Assembly: GCF_000321225.1 (NCBI RefSeq)
Contig: NW_004450397.1
Span: 2,412,429-2,476,428 of the forward strand
Origin: Odobenus rosmarus divergens
Taxonomy: Eukaryota; Chordata; Mammalia; Carnivora; Odobenidae
Direction: 5' to 3'
DNA length: 64,000 bases
Shown here: piece after piece, positions 47,325 to 60,172 of the stretch
How positions within the stretch are numbered: position 1 is the stretch's first letter
How the letters are laid out: each line of letters starts with the position of its first letter
The notes under the pieces: model-generated
Told to the model about the DNA's origin: nothing
Databases searched by the model: none
The model's input: the letters and a program-made list of their open reading frames with translations, nothing else
Translations under genes and position numbers: made by a program

Positions 47325-47830
47325 CCATGTTTATATTCTAATGGGAGAAGAAGAAAATTAAGTCTCCGACCGTCTCTGTGTCTCTCTCACACACATGCAC
47401 AACACACACCGACACACACACACAAGACATGCCTAAATTGTAAAAGAAAAATAAAGCTATGCTAGGTGTGTCGAGTGAGTGGGGGTAGAGAGTTGATATT
47501 TCAGGTGAGATATTCAGGGAAGACCTCTGAAAAAGAGCAACCTTCATGAATTGAGGATGTAAGTCATGCCAAGTCTTGGGAAAAACCATTTTGGGAAGAG
47601 GGTTCCAAGGGCAGACCTTGAGTTACAATAAAATCAAAGATATCCATGTGACTAGAGCAGAATGAATAAGGCAGAGATGGGCATGAAATAACTTTAGAGA
47701 GATAAGCTGGAGCTAGGTTATGAAACTCGCCCTAGGCCCTGGTAAAAAGGCTAAATATTATCTGAGTATGACAAAAAGACTGGACCATTTTAAACAGTGA
47801 AGTAATGGAACTTGATTTTCATTGGAACAA
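47325..47830 (+). repeat. LINE-2 3' end
   Basis: GTTTATATTCTAATGGGAGA, TATTCAGGGAAGACCTCTGA, TGGGAAGAGGGTTCCAAGGG, TGACTAGAGCAGAATGAATA, AAGTAATGGAACTTGATTTT in L2 order. A CA-rich tract at 47388-47424 is embedded. Confidence 0.75.
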
Positions 47831-47851
47831 ACCAACAAACAAAAAATAGTT

Positions 47852-48033
47852 AGCATGGGTGGCTCAGTCAGTTAAGCGTCTGCCTTTAGCTCAGGTCATG
47901 ATCCAGGGTCCTGGGATAAGTCCCACATCACGCTCCTTGCTCAGCAGGGAGCCTGCTTCTCCCTCTGCCTGCAGCTACCCCTGCTTGTGTTCTCTCTGTC
48001 TCTTTGTCTGACAAATAAATAAATAAAATCTTT
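47852..48033 (+). mobile_element. CAN SINE, 5'-truncated, left half of a pair
   Basis: It starts directly at GCATGGGTGGCTCAG, missing most of the GGGGCGCCT head. The tail AAATAAATAAATAAAATCTT runs straight into the next SINE with no poly-A or target copy. Confidence 0.92.
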
Positions 48034-48245
48034 GGGGTGCCTGGTAGCTCAGTCGGTTAAGCGTCTGCCTTCAGCTCAGGTCGTGATCTCAGTGTTCTGA
48101 GATCAAGCCCCACATCGGCTCCCTGCTCAGCGGAGAGCCTGCTTCTCCCTCTCCCTCTGCCTGCTGCTCCCCCTGCTTGTTTGCTCTCTCTTTCTCTGTC
48201 TCTGTCTCTCTCAGATAAATAAATAAAATCTTAAAAAACAAAAAG
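48034..48245 (+). mobile_element. CAN SINE, right half of a pair
   Basis: Head GGGGTGCCTGGTAGCTCAGT abuts the previous SINE; tail AAATAAATAAAATCTTAAAA. Right flank AACAGTTGGCA resembles AATAGTTAGCA left of the first SINE. Confidence 0.93.
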
Positions 48246-48257
48246 AACAGTTGGCAA

Positions 48258-48904
48258 CTATTATAAACAAACACTCTGTCCAGGTAAGAGTGGAAGCAGA
48301 GGGAACAGTGAAGATGTTCCTGTTATGACACAGAATTAAACTTAGACCAAGGCAGTGGGGCTTTCAGAGAGCAATGGGGTAATGGGATGCATTTTCTGCA
48401 GAGAATTTCAAGGTAATAAAACCATCACCATACTTACAGCAATTCTAAACATCAGTGATTAATCACTTGTCCCCCAAAAGGCAAACTGTTCCAATTGCCC
48501 CTCCACACCCTGTTTATGCCAGTGGACCTAGATGACAACTGAGAAACTGTTAAAATACCATGATGTATTTTGAAAATAGAGTCAATAGAATCTGCTGATG
48601 AATTGAATATATGTGACAAAATGCAATCTCAAGCATATTTCCTGCAGCATTTAGGTGAAATATGACAGTGTTCGTGATGCTGTCTTCACTATGTACACTG
48701 TGTAGTATATAATAAACTTTATATATGGTCTATATTAGTAGACTATATACTCCACTCCATTAATTTTTCTTTCAATTAGTTTGCTAGTTGTACTCTATGA
48801 TAAGGGTGTTTATTTAAAATATCTTTTAATATTAGGTAATTTAAGTACCATTTAATTAATCTTGTTTTTCTAAGAGTTCTTAATTATTCTTGTTCATTGA
48901 TTAA
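48258..48904. other. intron, no feature seen
   Basis: Nothing recognised. Confidence 0.5.
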
Positions 48905-49310
48905 TATATTAGTTCAGATGCTTTTGGCTATAAGTATGAGAAAACCCAAGTGGAAATGACAAAAAGGAACCTATTATCTCACATAAGAGAAAGTCCACAG
49001 GTAGGACTGCCTTCAGATTGGGTGATTGAGCAAACCTAAGGTGTTTTTAGGGAATCGGGTTCTTTCTTTCCCTTTGTTCTGCCATCCTCAGAGTCAGCAG
49101 TAAGATGACTCTTGCGTCACCACGGATCATATTTCAAGAAGAAAACAACCAGGGGAAGTGATGAGACGGTCTCTTCCTGTGGCTCCTGGAAGAGAGAACA
49201 CTGTTTCTTAAAGTCCCAAGTAGACTTCCCTCATGTCTTTTGGGCCAGGATTGGGTCATGTGTACATCTCATTATGAGGCCCTAGAAAAGGGAATAATTA
49301 CTTTTATATC
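48905..49310 (+). repeat. probable old interspersed repeat, family unresolved
   Basis: TTTTGGCTATAAGTATGAGA AAACCCAA, CTATTATCTCACATAAGAGA, GGGCCAGGATTGGGTCATGT follow the order of a common old mammalian repeat. I cannot name it safely. Confidence 0.4.
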
Positions 49311-49642
49311 AGACAGTGGTGTCAGTTTTCCCTTGTGCACATGGCTGCCAATGTGTGTGTTCAGAGAGGGAAGGAAGGAAGGCAAGGGGAAAGAAAAAGA
49401 ACTAGACAGTAGGGAAATGGCTCTAACTCGAGCAATATGAAAGTAACTCAGGAGGCAGAGAGTATCTACTCCTGGAATTTTGGGGAGAGAGTGGAGGAAT
49501 ATTGCTTTGGATTGGAAAGGGAAAAACAAAGCATCAGAAAGAATTTGAGCTAAAGCAGAGGCTTCAGAACTTTATTTTAAAAACAACCCACAGTAGGAAA
49601 TTCATTTTATATCACAACCCTGAAACACAATCTTAAACATAC

Positions 49643-49740
49643 CTTATGTGTGTGTGTACACACATATATAAATACACATGTATTATATATTATATATTTA
49701 TCATTTTATATGATATATGATATACATTATATATCATTTT
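49643..49740. repeat. TG then AT simple repeat
   Basis: TATGTGTGTGTGTACACACA then TATATTATATATTTATC-type repeats. The TG/CA junction at 49647-49666 is self-complementary. Confidence 0.8.
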
Positions 49741-50940
49741 CAACCTTGTACTACATTACATTTTATGACCCAATTATTGGTTTCAAGCTGCAGTTTGGAA
49801 AATCCTGATCTAGTAGATCTCTCGGGCCAGTGTCTACAGCATCTCAAGATGCATACTCATCTCCCCTCACGCTGGTAATCCTTTGTATCAAGTTTATATT
49901 GTGAGTGGTAGCTTGATTTGCCTCTTTAATATTTACTCTGTGTGGCTTTTGAGGGAGTTTGGCTGAGGAAAGTTATGCTGGGTGAATTGCCTGAGAATAA
50001 AGGGAAACGAGCCCCCCCAGGTAAGTCTAGACTCAGTTACCAGCAAACTTCTAAACGATGTGTTGCTCCTGGTGAGAAATCAAAATCATGGGAAACTGTG
50101 ACAAGTCAGCCTGAGCAAGTGCTGTTACACCAAATGCAGCTACTTCACCAGAATGATTATGCCTTTAGGATACCACACTTACACATTTTACATCACTTTA
50201 AAACTAAATAATCATGGTTTTGTAAGATGTGTTCCAATTTTTTCTATTAGTGGCTTCCAGAAACTTCTTTTTGTAGGTTAGAACACTGAGTAAATTGTCA
50301 TATGAAATAAGATGTGTAGAAAAAAGCCTAGTTGTATCATGTAACTCATAATTTGATAATCCTTGGGCATGTCTGATTATATTGTAAAAGTCATTATTTC
50401 TTGGACTATAGCAGTATCTGAGAGGTAAATCAATCTATTTTTTGATGCAGACCAATAGTTTAATTTTGTTCCACTTTAACTCCTCATTTTGTATCAAGAA
50501 AGGATGGGTTCATAGTTTGACTCTTTTATTCTAAAGAAGTAAATTAAATTTCAAAGTGTTTAATTCAGAAGCGAGTTAGTGAATGTTTATTTTAACTTTC
50601 TTTTGAGCATTTCTGTCTCAAAAGCCAGGCAGTATTTTATATTTTGGTCATTTTTCTTTTGCTGAGATAATGAGGGTGGGGACTTTTTACAACTGCAGGC
50701 AATTGCTTTGAGCTCTAAGCACTTTGAAGAGATTATCCCCATTGATATTCTCTTTATTTTTTGGAGAGAAATGCTGCTCTCCCCTGAGTATAGGAAGATG
50801 GACCCCTATTGAATAGAAACTGCTTTTGTCTAGCGGATAGTATAGTATTAAATATTCTATTCTCAAAGACATATATGCAACATTAGAAAGTTCTCTAAAA
50901 TGATTGGGAGCCTCCTTACACTGACTTGTTAATTTTGTCA
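49741..50940. other. intron, no feature seen
   Basis: The 89-codon frame at 49942-50211 has no recognisable domain or splice context. Confidence 0.45.
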
Positions 50941-51060
50941 AATTTAACCAAATTTAACCAAAGTTAAATTTGGTATCATTTGCCTGAAAAATCTTGTAAT
51001 ATTGTATTATTGTATTGTATTATTGTATATTATATTGTATTATTGTAAATATTGTATTAG
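50941..51060. repeat. hairpin plus TTGTATTA-type minisatellite
   Basis: A perfect 12-bp inverted repeat (50947-50958 with 50963-50974, loop CAAA) is followed by about 65 bases of imperfect ATTGTATT units (50992-51060). Confidence 0.85.
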
Positions 51061-52890
51061 TAAGCCAGCCAACTTGGTGATGAGCAAGTTAATTATCCTG
51101 GGCAATAAAAGGGGGGAAATGGCATGATTTCTGCCAGCAAAACAGTGAAAAATATGAGTGAACTAGTTGGTGGTCTGCTCACCTAGTTGGACTTAGCTGG
51201 ACAGTGACCTGTCTCTCCTGTGTGAGTTCGATCAGAGATATTTTTCTTTGATTTAAAAATGTTACACTTTGCTAGAATTCAAATGAAGCCATATAAATAA
51301 TGTTTTATTCCAGATGACTCCGTATCCATTATGTTATTTTTATTTCAGACAGGTTCAATTAGCAAAAAATCTCAATTCAAATGACTATTCTGTCATTAAA
51401 AAAAAAAAGTCTTCTGTGGGAGAGGGGTATGCGTATGTGAATATGTATATATTTTCCAGGGCTGCAGTTCTATCCAGTGTCTGGCTTAAATACAAGAGCT
51501 TCCCCTACTGATTAGCTTGCTCCTGCAGACAATCAGTTAGATACTAAAATCTTTTTATTTTTTTTAGATATTTATGAAGGTCATCATATCCTTCCTTTTC
51601 TGAAAGAATCCCTTGAAGTTCAACAGCTTAGCAGTTTCTGTTGCCTTGTGTTCCTTGTTCTGTTATATATACATAAAAAGGAATGTTATTTTCATTCAGA
51701 GAAGGTAGTAAAAACCTGTGATTTAGCAAACAGGGTTATCATCAAATAAATGTTTTATTTATGCTATTCAGACTGCCTATCTTCAGGATATCACAAGTAT
51801 TGATGAATTTCAGGTCAGTTGGATGTGTGAAATAGAAGTGTCATACTATAAGCTCATGATTATATCCTGTGGTTTAAAACAGTGAATTTGATTACATGAC
51901 ATGTTGCTGTACCTTCTGTGGTCTTATTGCCTTTGCACTTGAGTTAATCTGCCTTTGCAAATTCTAAGAGCCAGTTCACTGGGAAAGGACCTGTGATGTA
52001 ATTCTATCCATTTCTCCATGATGTTAGAAATTAAAAACTCCTACCACCTTCATTCCTAGAACTTCATAATTCCAATCACAATAGCATCATCAAAGATCCT
52101 GGGCAGGCTCTCATTTGGCACGAGGACAGAAAAACAAAGACAGGTATGGGATTTCCTGAAAGATGTCTAGGATCAGAACATTGAAATTCTGTTTTATCTC
52201 CAAGAACACCTCACAGAACCCCAATATTCTGTGACTTCTTAGTCCTGTAAACTCGAGTAAATGAGATTTTTCCAAGATCATTAAAACTTTCATGGTGGTA
52301 AAAACCTGAAAGACCAATTACAGGTTCCTTTACATTGCAATAAGTTGTTTCCGGGTGCCTAGAATGTCAAAGTTCTCCTTTTTCAGTGTACTTGTCTTTA
52401 ATTTACAAAATATATTTTGTTCCTTTGTTCCACTTTGTTGAGTTTGTTGTTTTGTTTTTTTTGCATTTGCCTTATAGATACATTTAAATAAACATTTGTT
52501 GATTGATAACTATACAGAAAACATTTCTTGAGGGTCTTTGACCCTAGTCATTATCAATGCTTTTTTGCACGATTTTCAGATGATTTCTGAAAAGCACTCA
52601 TGAAGCTGTTTGAAAGTTTAAATTTAAGCATATTTTTTAGTACCTTCGCTCCACTTTTAAAGGAGAAATTTGGCTCCTTGTACTTACAAAGTGTACCAGC
52701 AAATTATCTCTACTCCTATGTTGTAAAAAGATTTTATTTTGTCCCATAGATTCAGCAGTTCCATAAATGACTAAAGAATCAGGCTTAAAGATATGGATTT
52801 GCAATTGATGCTAGTGTATCAAGAGTTACTAAAGTTCCTTGAGATCAGTCAATACCATAAGTGAAAATTTATTAATGTTGAAAACATTCA
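51061..52890. other. intron, no feature seen
   Basis: No repeat family or exon recognised. Confidence 0.45.
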
Positions 52891-53379
52891 GTTAATGTTA
52901 CTAGCAGTGTTAGTAGCAAGTAGCAGTAGATAGCACATGAAAAAAAAATCAATCCCCAAAATCAGTGGCTTAACACAAAGATGTTGACTTCTCACTCACA
53001 TCAGTCCAATGTGAGGAGGTTTCTACTCCATGTGACCATGGCCCAGGCTGGCAAATTCTCTTCCATTTTCACCACATTGTTTCAAAGTTCGCTCTGAGTA
53101 TCAACATCTAGCCAGTAGACAAGAGAAGGAAAGAAGAAAAGAAAAGCATGCTTCTTATTCATTCTTACAGGCATAAAGAATAAATCTTTTCTACTTAGGG
53201 CCAAAGGCCTTCAATAAATGTTCACTTCATTCAGCTAGCCAGATACATGGCTCTGCTGGATACAAGGAGAACTGAGAACTGTATTTCTGACATAGAGCCA
53301 TTTTCCACCAACAACTCTACTCTGTGGAAGGGGTTCTAAATCTGGTGGAGAACCAACAGTTGCCACCGCACTGTGTCAG

Positions 53380-53800
53380 TTACTATTTTTGCAATCAATG
53401 GAAACACTGACTCTGCTAATTTAGTTTAAGAAGGAGTAAATTAGAAGAACACGATGTGGTTTGCAGAATCCAAAAGAAAGTTTAAACTGAACAGCCAAGA
53501 CTGAGAAAATACTGGAATCGGAGAAGCTACAGAGATATTAGAAATTGGATTAATGGACATGGTCTTCAGAGTACTGTCAACAAGATGAGATGGCTCCAGC
53601 CACTCTCAGCCCAGGTGTTGATTCAGTCAAGATTCAGAAAGAATCTTTGAGAGAAAAAACATCACTTTCCCTCCCTGTGGCTAGTCGAAAGTGGGGTGCT
53701 TTGATTAACAGTTCTCCAAGATTATATTCAGTGGAAGACAGGAAGATGCCCAAAGCCAAGACAATGTACAGGCATTGTCAGATGAAGGGATAATAGAGGA
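53380..53800 (+). repeat. probable old interspersed repeat, family unresolved
   Basis: GGTTTGCAGAATCCAAAAGA, CAGCCACTCTCAGCCCAGG-like wording and GCATTGTCAGATGAAGGGAT match the order of a known type of mammalian repeat. The open frame at 53590-53793 lies within it and shows no protein domain. The neighbouring 52890-53340 block may be another old repeat. Confidence 0.4.
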
Positions 53801-54059
53801 CAGGAAGATTAAATGATATATATACTTTTAAAAAATCAGATGTTTCAGACTACTTTTAGTTCAATAAATTCAAAGGCAAGTAACAGTTTCTGGTCTAAAC
53901 AGCAAGGAAAAATAACTGATAAATCAACATCAAAATCCAATAAAAGACTTCATAATCTATCAGTTACAAAATCCTTCTCCCTTTTTTTTATAGTTCAATA
54001 GATAAAATTATGAACTCTCAGAAACTAAGTTGCTCTTTGTGTAAATGTGAAGGTGAGAT

Positions 54060-54254
54060 GGGGCGCCTGGGTGGCTCAGTTGGTTAAGTGTCTGTCTTTG
54101 GCTCAGGTCATGATCCCAGAGTCCTGGGATCGACCCCCATGTCGGGCTCCCTGCTCAGTGGGGAGCCTGCTTCTCCCTCTGCCTCTGCTGCTCTCCCCTG
54201 CTTGTGCTCTCTCTCTCTCTGACAAATAAATAAAATCTTTAAAAAACAAATAAA
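54060..54254 (+). mobile_element. CAN SINE
   Basis: Head GGGGCGCCTGGGTGGCTCAG, tail ACAAATAAATAAAATC. Approximate target copies TAAATGTGAAGGTGAG (54042-54057) and TAAATGTGCAGGCAAG (54255-54270). Confidence 0.95.
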
Positions 54255-54517
54255 TAAATGTGCAGGCAAGGACATTTTCTGTCATGTGAGGCAATGGGGT
54301 TTGGCTGTGGAGATTCTTGGGTTGCAACCAATGGAAACTAACTGGGAAGTTATGGTGAAACAGCAATGAGAGTTAATATATTCATCATTTTAAGTGTTGT
54401 GATTTCCTTGGAATATTTCATAATAAAAAAGATTATTACTGTTTGTAAATAAAGCTACAATTTGCCAAAGAGATATTCAAATATGCTAATTTGTATTCCA
54501 CTAAGAAATACATTTTT

Positions 54518-54659
54518 GGGCGGTTGGGAGGGATGGGGTGGCTGGGTGATGGACACTGGGGAGGGAGTACACTGTGAATTGTGTAAGACTGATGAATCAC
54601 AGACCTGTACCTATGAAACAAATAATACATTATATGTTAATTAAAAAAAATTTAAAAAA
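54518..54659 (+). mobile_element. very short 5'-truncated LINE-1 3' end
   Basis: 142 bp of carnivore L1 3' UTR (GAATTGTGTAAGACTGATGA, ATCACAGACCTGTACC, TTAATTAAAAAAAA), the same end as the L1 at 43.3 kb. Target copies AAGAAATACATTTTT (54503-54517) and AAGAAATAAATTTTT (54660-54674). Confidence 0.93.
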
Positions 54660-54674
54660 AAGAAATAAATTTTT

Positions 54675-55904
54675 TAACCTGTGTTTCTATGGTGCCTCCA
54701 GATTATACATAGGCTTATTAAAGGATTTTTTTTATGGCAGTGTACTCAAATATAACATTTACCCCTGCTCTCCACCAAAGAACTATGGGATGAAATAAAT
54801 CCAAATGAACAATATCTAAGTGAATAAATGTTAAGATACTCTATAGGATAGGAAGTTGTTCATTTTTTTTAAAAAAGAGTATTACTAGGGTTAGAATTAC
54901 TATAGATAGTTATCTCTAAAAATGAAGACAAGGTTTGAGAATTACAGGATAGACCTGTAGAAACTAAAAATTACAATGAAAAAATCCTTCAAGCAGATAT
55001 TAATATACCCCTCTAATCAGTTCACTCTACCCTGGAGTTGTAATTCTCCAAATAGGCTACTAAGTTGTCTTTCAAGGGTTTATTTCAGCAAATGGCTGCT
55101 TTGTCTATGCACAAAGAAAAGGAAATAACCCTATAATTTTGTAGATTTTTAAAAAATCAAGCTAACAAAAAGATTCTTTTCCTTTTCCTTTGAGTCCAAA
55201 GAATGTACAGTTTGGAGCTCAGTAAGACAATCTTCCTATCGCTCTTTCTTCAAGTGTCTGATATAACAATAGAAGTACAGTAATGGTCCATTTTTTTAAA
55301 AGCTTCCAAGGCTGGTGTACTCTCCATTGAGACACTCTAGTAGGATTTACTCTGTGCGTGTATGTGTGTGTGTTTATACATATTTTTTTTTTAAAGAGTT
55401 CTTTACAAAACAATTTTTTTCTTTGAAGTTAAAGTGGTTCTTCTAGACATTATTAGCAGATCACTGGAGTTAGAATTTTATGCTCGCTTATTTGTTTCTT
55501 TAAATTTCTATTTGTGAAATATCTATTTGCCTATAATTAGAGCTAAACCCTAATTCCAGGAATGCTCATAAACGTGGGACAATTATTGGAAAATTAATTA
55601 AGGTCTCATTTCAAGGTTAATGTTTGGATACTCTGTTAATGGCAACTCTTGAATATGTTAGCATATTACATTTATATAAAAACTAGAGCAATCTTTCTTT
55701 TCAAGGGATATGAAGTTATTGTCCTATTAGACACATGTATCCTATTGCCTGTAGAAAGGAGCATCATCCACACTGTTGCCTGAGCTCAAAACCCTTGAAT
55801 TTTCTTCAACTTTTTTTCTTAACATATGGAGTATCACTGAGTGCTATTTTGCTTGAGAAATAACTCCACATCCCCCGCCCAACCTAGAAATGTCTTTTAA
55901 AAGG
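54675..55904. other. AT-rich intron, no feature seen
   Basis: A short TGTG tract near 55355. Nothing else recognised. Confidence 0.5.
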
Positions 55905-56345
55905 CTGACCTGATCATAGCAGTTCCCTTCTTGAAAATACTTGATGGGAACTACTGTTCTACCAGCCTTTTCTTTAGATTGCAGGCATTCTCAGGACTCG
56001 ACGTCTTTGCCCTCTGGATTCCTGCTTTCCCCTTTTCGGCCTGGAAAATTCTTATTCATTCTTTAATGTTCTATTCACATAGTACTTTTTTCCTAATATC
56101 ACTCTCTCACTTATACTCCTCAATTCCAACCCTCAGGCAGAATAAATTTCTTCCTCATCTGTGTTCTCGCACTTTGTACAGATCTCTGTTGCTTATCAAA
56201 TCACATTAGCATTGATTTTTGTTTCCTCTGGCATCTCCCTTGCAGGACTGAATTCCTGAAGAAAGGGATATTTGTACACCCTTGTGTTCCACATCTCTGA
56301 CATTCCCCAGCTTATTGTAGGTGCACAATAAATGTTTATGGAACC
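55905..56345 (-). repeat. LINE-2 relic in antisense
   Basis: CTGACCTGATCATAGCAGTT, GCCTGGAAAATTCTTATTC, TTATTGTAGGTGCACAATAA in the order expected for reverse L2. The 92-codon frame at 55931-56209 lies inside and is not a gene. Confidence 0.75.
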
Positions 56346-56916
56346 ACTTTGTAGTTAATTTTATGCTGAAATAGACATGGCTAAAGCAGAGAGAATTCTA
56401 GACTATCTGTGGCCCAACACATTTGCATATGATAATCAACTTCACATACAATTAGATTATAAAGTTTATCATCATTATTGCAAAATCTAAAGCACGAAAA
56501 CATTAATCCTTCAACTTCAGAGCTCCTCACTTAGCCTGCCCTAAGGAGAAATAGAAGTTTGTGTACCTCATGAGGCCAGATCACTGGGCACCCAGTAAGA
56601 ATTATGTCAAAGGAGGTCTTGTGTCAAAAAAAAGACATGCTTATAGAAGTTATTATATTTGCTTTCCAGTTTGTGCTGGTGTTTTTATAGTATTACTAAA
56701 TATTATATTGTGGTTTATTGAGTATTGATATTTCTGCTAGTGTCAAATTAATACTACAATTAAGTTTCACGATAACTGACAAAACCACGAGCTTCTTCTT
56801 GTAAACAGAACTATCCTCTGACTTAACAATAATTCCTAATTATACAGAAATGTTCAAGACAAATTTTAAGTAAAAAAGCAGGATATAGATATGTGTCTCC
56901 CAATTTTGTAAAATAC
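56346..56916. other. intron, no feature seen
   Basis: Nothing recognised. Confidence 0.5.
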
Positions 56917-57016
56917 ATATACATATATATATACACATATCATAATATATATATAAAGTATATATATAACATATATGCTTAAGTATATATATTTAAGTAT
57001 TAAGTATATATACTGG
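56917..57016. repeat. AT-rich simple repeat
   Basis: Imperfect TATA/TACATA/AAGTATA units over about 100 bases. Confidence 0.85.
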
Positions 57017-59919
57017 CATATACAAACATACAGGAGAAACTGAGGGGAAACATAGGTAGTTATCTTTTCTAAATTTTCTATAATGGCCATATTTAATTTT
57101 TATTATCCATAAAAATATTATTTTTTAATGTTATTCATTGTAATATAATTAGATCTAACGAGGCTATTTTTGGAATAAAAAGGTCTTGTTTGACTGAATT
57201 ATCTTTCTTTAGACAGAAGATACTAGATTCCTGCAAACACTGGTATATTTTTATAATAAACTAATCTAGAAAATTGGGAGGTAAGAGTCTTGGGGTTGCT
57301 ACATTATGTAGTTTGTAAAATAATGGAAGTGATGGTAATCAATGTAGAAAACTGCATATGTAAAATTGAAAACAGATGCTAATACACAGGTGGTTGAACA
57401 AAAAATAATATGGCCCTAGTTCAGCACTCTTGTGCTGAAGGAACATCTGGTTGTGTGTGTTTTATCCCAGAGCTAGAACTTGCTAACCAGAAATAAAATT
57501 AAGAAATTGTTTGAATGAGTAGCGTTGAATAAAAAAAAAAAAAATGAATTTCAAGGTGATCCTTAAGTCCATGTTGCTTTTAAATGCCTGTAAATTCATG
57601 AGGCTGATTCACATGAGCCATGCGTGAAGGTATCTTAATAAAAAATATCTTACAGATATATCATATGTGTACATGCAACTAAGTTTGTTTTATAGCACAC
57701 AGTATCTGAAGTTAGACACTCCTACACAAAGTATTCTGATGATTTTTATGAACAAGAGACATTATCTGGAAATATATTCTTCTAAAAGTCTTTCTTCTTG
57801 AAGTATGTTTATTATATGTAATATGTAAATAAAACCATAGCTATGTGTCATATGTGGAATGCTTATAAAGTTTTCATTTGACTAATGAACACTTATTTAA
57901 AACCTAAGATGACCTATATGCAGATCTTTTTAAGCTTCCACCAAAACAAATAATATATGTGTCCAGGACAAGACATTACAGCCATTGAATCTGAATAGTG
58001 AAAAATATTCTAAGCTCCAATCACTTGTTTACTTCTGGAAAGTAAACTCCAGTAAAACAAAAGTTAAAAGGACAAGGAAAAAAAAATTATCTCATCCCTA
58101 GGAATTTGTTGTAATAGTACTTGGCCTTTGCCACTTGCAAAATTAGAAAGAACAGATGGACCTGTGTTCAAAAAGAACCCATTCTCTGGTTATGTTTTTA
58201 TAGCCAGCATTGTTTCCATTGAGTTTTGTGCTAACAGTTTGTATAATTATTTTTCCTATTTGGCCATAATATTGTGAGTGTATGAAATGGGCAATATGTC
58301 AGGAATAATTAGGCCCCATGTGCTGAAACCCCAGTGGAAAAACCCTCTTTTATAGAAGCAACTCATTACCTGTAGACCTGTCAATTTTACTTAGCAAAGG
58401 CCATCTGTTTGTAGCCACCTCTTTTCCCAGAGGAGAAATTCATCTTCCACAAAGAACTGCTCCATGATGTCAAAACACCTTTCTCCATAAAATGGCCTCT
58501 CTTGTCTTTACTTCTTTCTGTGCCCTTTAAACGGAGTTATACAACCAACAAAGATGGCTCTATATAACTTAAGAGCTAAAATAAAATTAATCTAATAGAC
58601 AATGCCATCAGAGAATGGGTATATTATAAATGTGCTTGGGTGGATTTATGGCTACAGGAAGCTTTCTCATGGACTATAACTATTACAAAATATTCACAGG
58701 TACTTTAACTCTGGGTTTATCAGCATCAGTAAGCCAACTGGTAATTGTCAACCACATTAAACTGGAATATTCCAATTTCAACTTAATTTGATATTATAAG
58801 GAACATTATGAATGAAAAGAAGTGGTTTCATGTGCCTAGAATTTTTTGTTATTATTATTTTTCAGGAAAGTGTATAATTGGTGGGTTGGAATAGTTCAGA
58901 TATTAGTAGACCACTCTGGGTTAGAATCTGTCAATTTTAGAGATATCCTCCTGGATCAATACTATGGAGGAATATAAAGCTGTAAATGTTCGGCATCCTC
59001 CAACCCCCACCCATTTCACAACAAACTAATTTCAGTTTTACCAGGTATGAGGATGCATGTTTTAAAGGTACCAGAGACTACGGTACCTACATTGCCTACA
59101 GTTGGAGAGTAATTCAGAGGGACATTAGGAATTTACCAGCAGTCTGTGCTCAAGTTTGCATGTTTATACACATAGTGAGGGAAGAATGAAGCAGGCCTGA
59201 CATTTCTGCATAAGTCTTGTAATTCTCCGCCATTGTCATTGCATATTTAGATTTATCCAGAGCAGAGTAGGATTTTTTTTTGTCTTTTTTTTTTTTGTCT
59301 TTTCTCATATGATGCCACAGTGATCTGCAGTGAGTTAACAAGTAATACCTGCAGTATCTCAGTGTAAAAGGACAGATGACCATAAAAATTACCCAGAACT
59401 CAGAATCAGTATGTACTCCTGTTATAATCCCTGGAATAGCATTCAGGGGTCCTGTATTCCCAAGATGAGTTTCAATAAGCTATAAATAGATTATAATGTT
59501 CTTCCAATTTAATTACCAGCAAACTTTTTCTAGGAAGTCAGCACTCAGCCTTCCTCTAAATGACAAGTTAATGCACTAAGAACCAGGCATCATTTAGAAA
59601 CCAACATGCACCATAGTAATAAAGAATAAGCACAAAAGAAAGGGCAAGAATATCTGGATACTCAGAGTTGGGCCAACCATCCATATGTTGGTGTAATTAG
59701 GCACAAATTGTGCACGGTGTCTGCAATGTGGGCTCTTATAGTGGTTCCGGGGATTATATTTTTCTTATACCTAAAGAACTTTTCTGGAATAATTAATAAC
59801 TCAGGCAGTGTGTGAAAGTTCTAATATTGTACAATGCAAAATGACCTTTGACTTTCACCTAGTCTAAACTGAAGCTAAACCTTCCTGAATCCATTTTGGG
59901 ATTTGAATGAATTTCATTT
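57017..59919. other. repeat-poor intron block
   Basis: Nearly 2.9 kb with no SINE, L1, L2 or MIR that I can recognise. The part 58100-58540 is less AT-rich and unique-looking. No exon with splice signals found. Confidence 0.45.
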
Positions 59920-59935
59920 AAAAATTTGTGTTCTC

Positions 59936-60156
59936 GGGGTGCCTGGGTGGCTCAGTCATTAAGCGCCTGCCTTCGGCTCAGGTCATGATCCCAGGGTCCT
60001 GGGATCGAGCCCCACATTGGGCTCCCTGCTCCGCAGGAAGCCTGCTTCTCCCTCTCCCACTCCCCCTGCTTGTGTTCCTGCTCTTGCTGTCTCTGTGTCA
60101 GATAAATAAATAAAATCTTTAAAAAATAAAAATAAAAATAAATAAATAAATAAAAT
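59936..60156 (+). mobile_element. CAN SINE
   Basis: Head GGGGTGCCTGGGTGGCTCAG, tail AAATAAATAAAATC extended into an AAAAT/AAAT repeat. Perfect 16-bp target copies AAAAATTTGTGTTCTC at 59920-59935 and 60157-60172. Confidence 0.97.
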
Positions 60157-60172
60157 AAAAATTTGTGTTCTC

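Noticed and set aside
49942..50211. 89-codon frame with mixed composition
   Set aside because: It begins with an ATG in a weak context, shows no domain and ends at a random stop; nothing supports an exon.
53590..53793. 67-codon frame resembling a protein segment
   Set aside because: It lies within wording of an old mammalian interspersed repeat.
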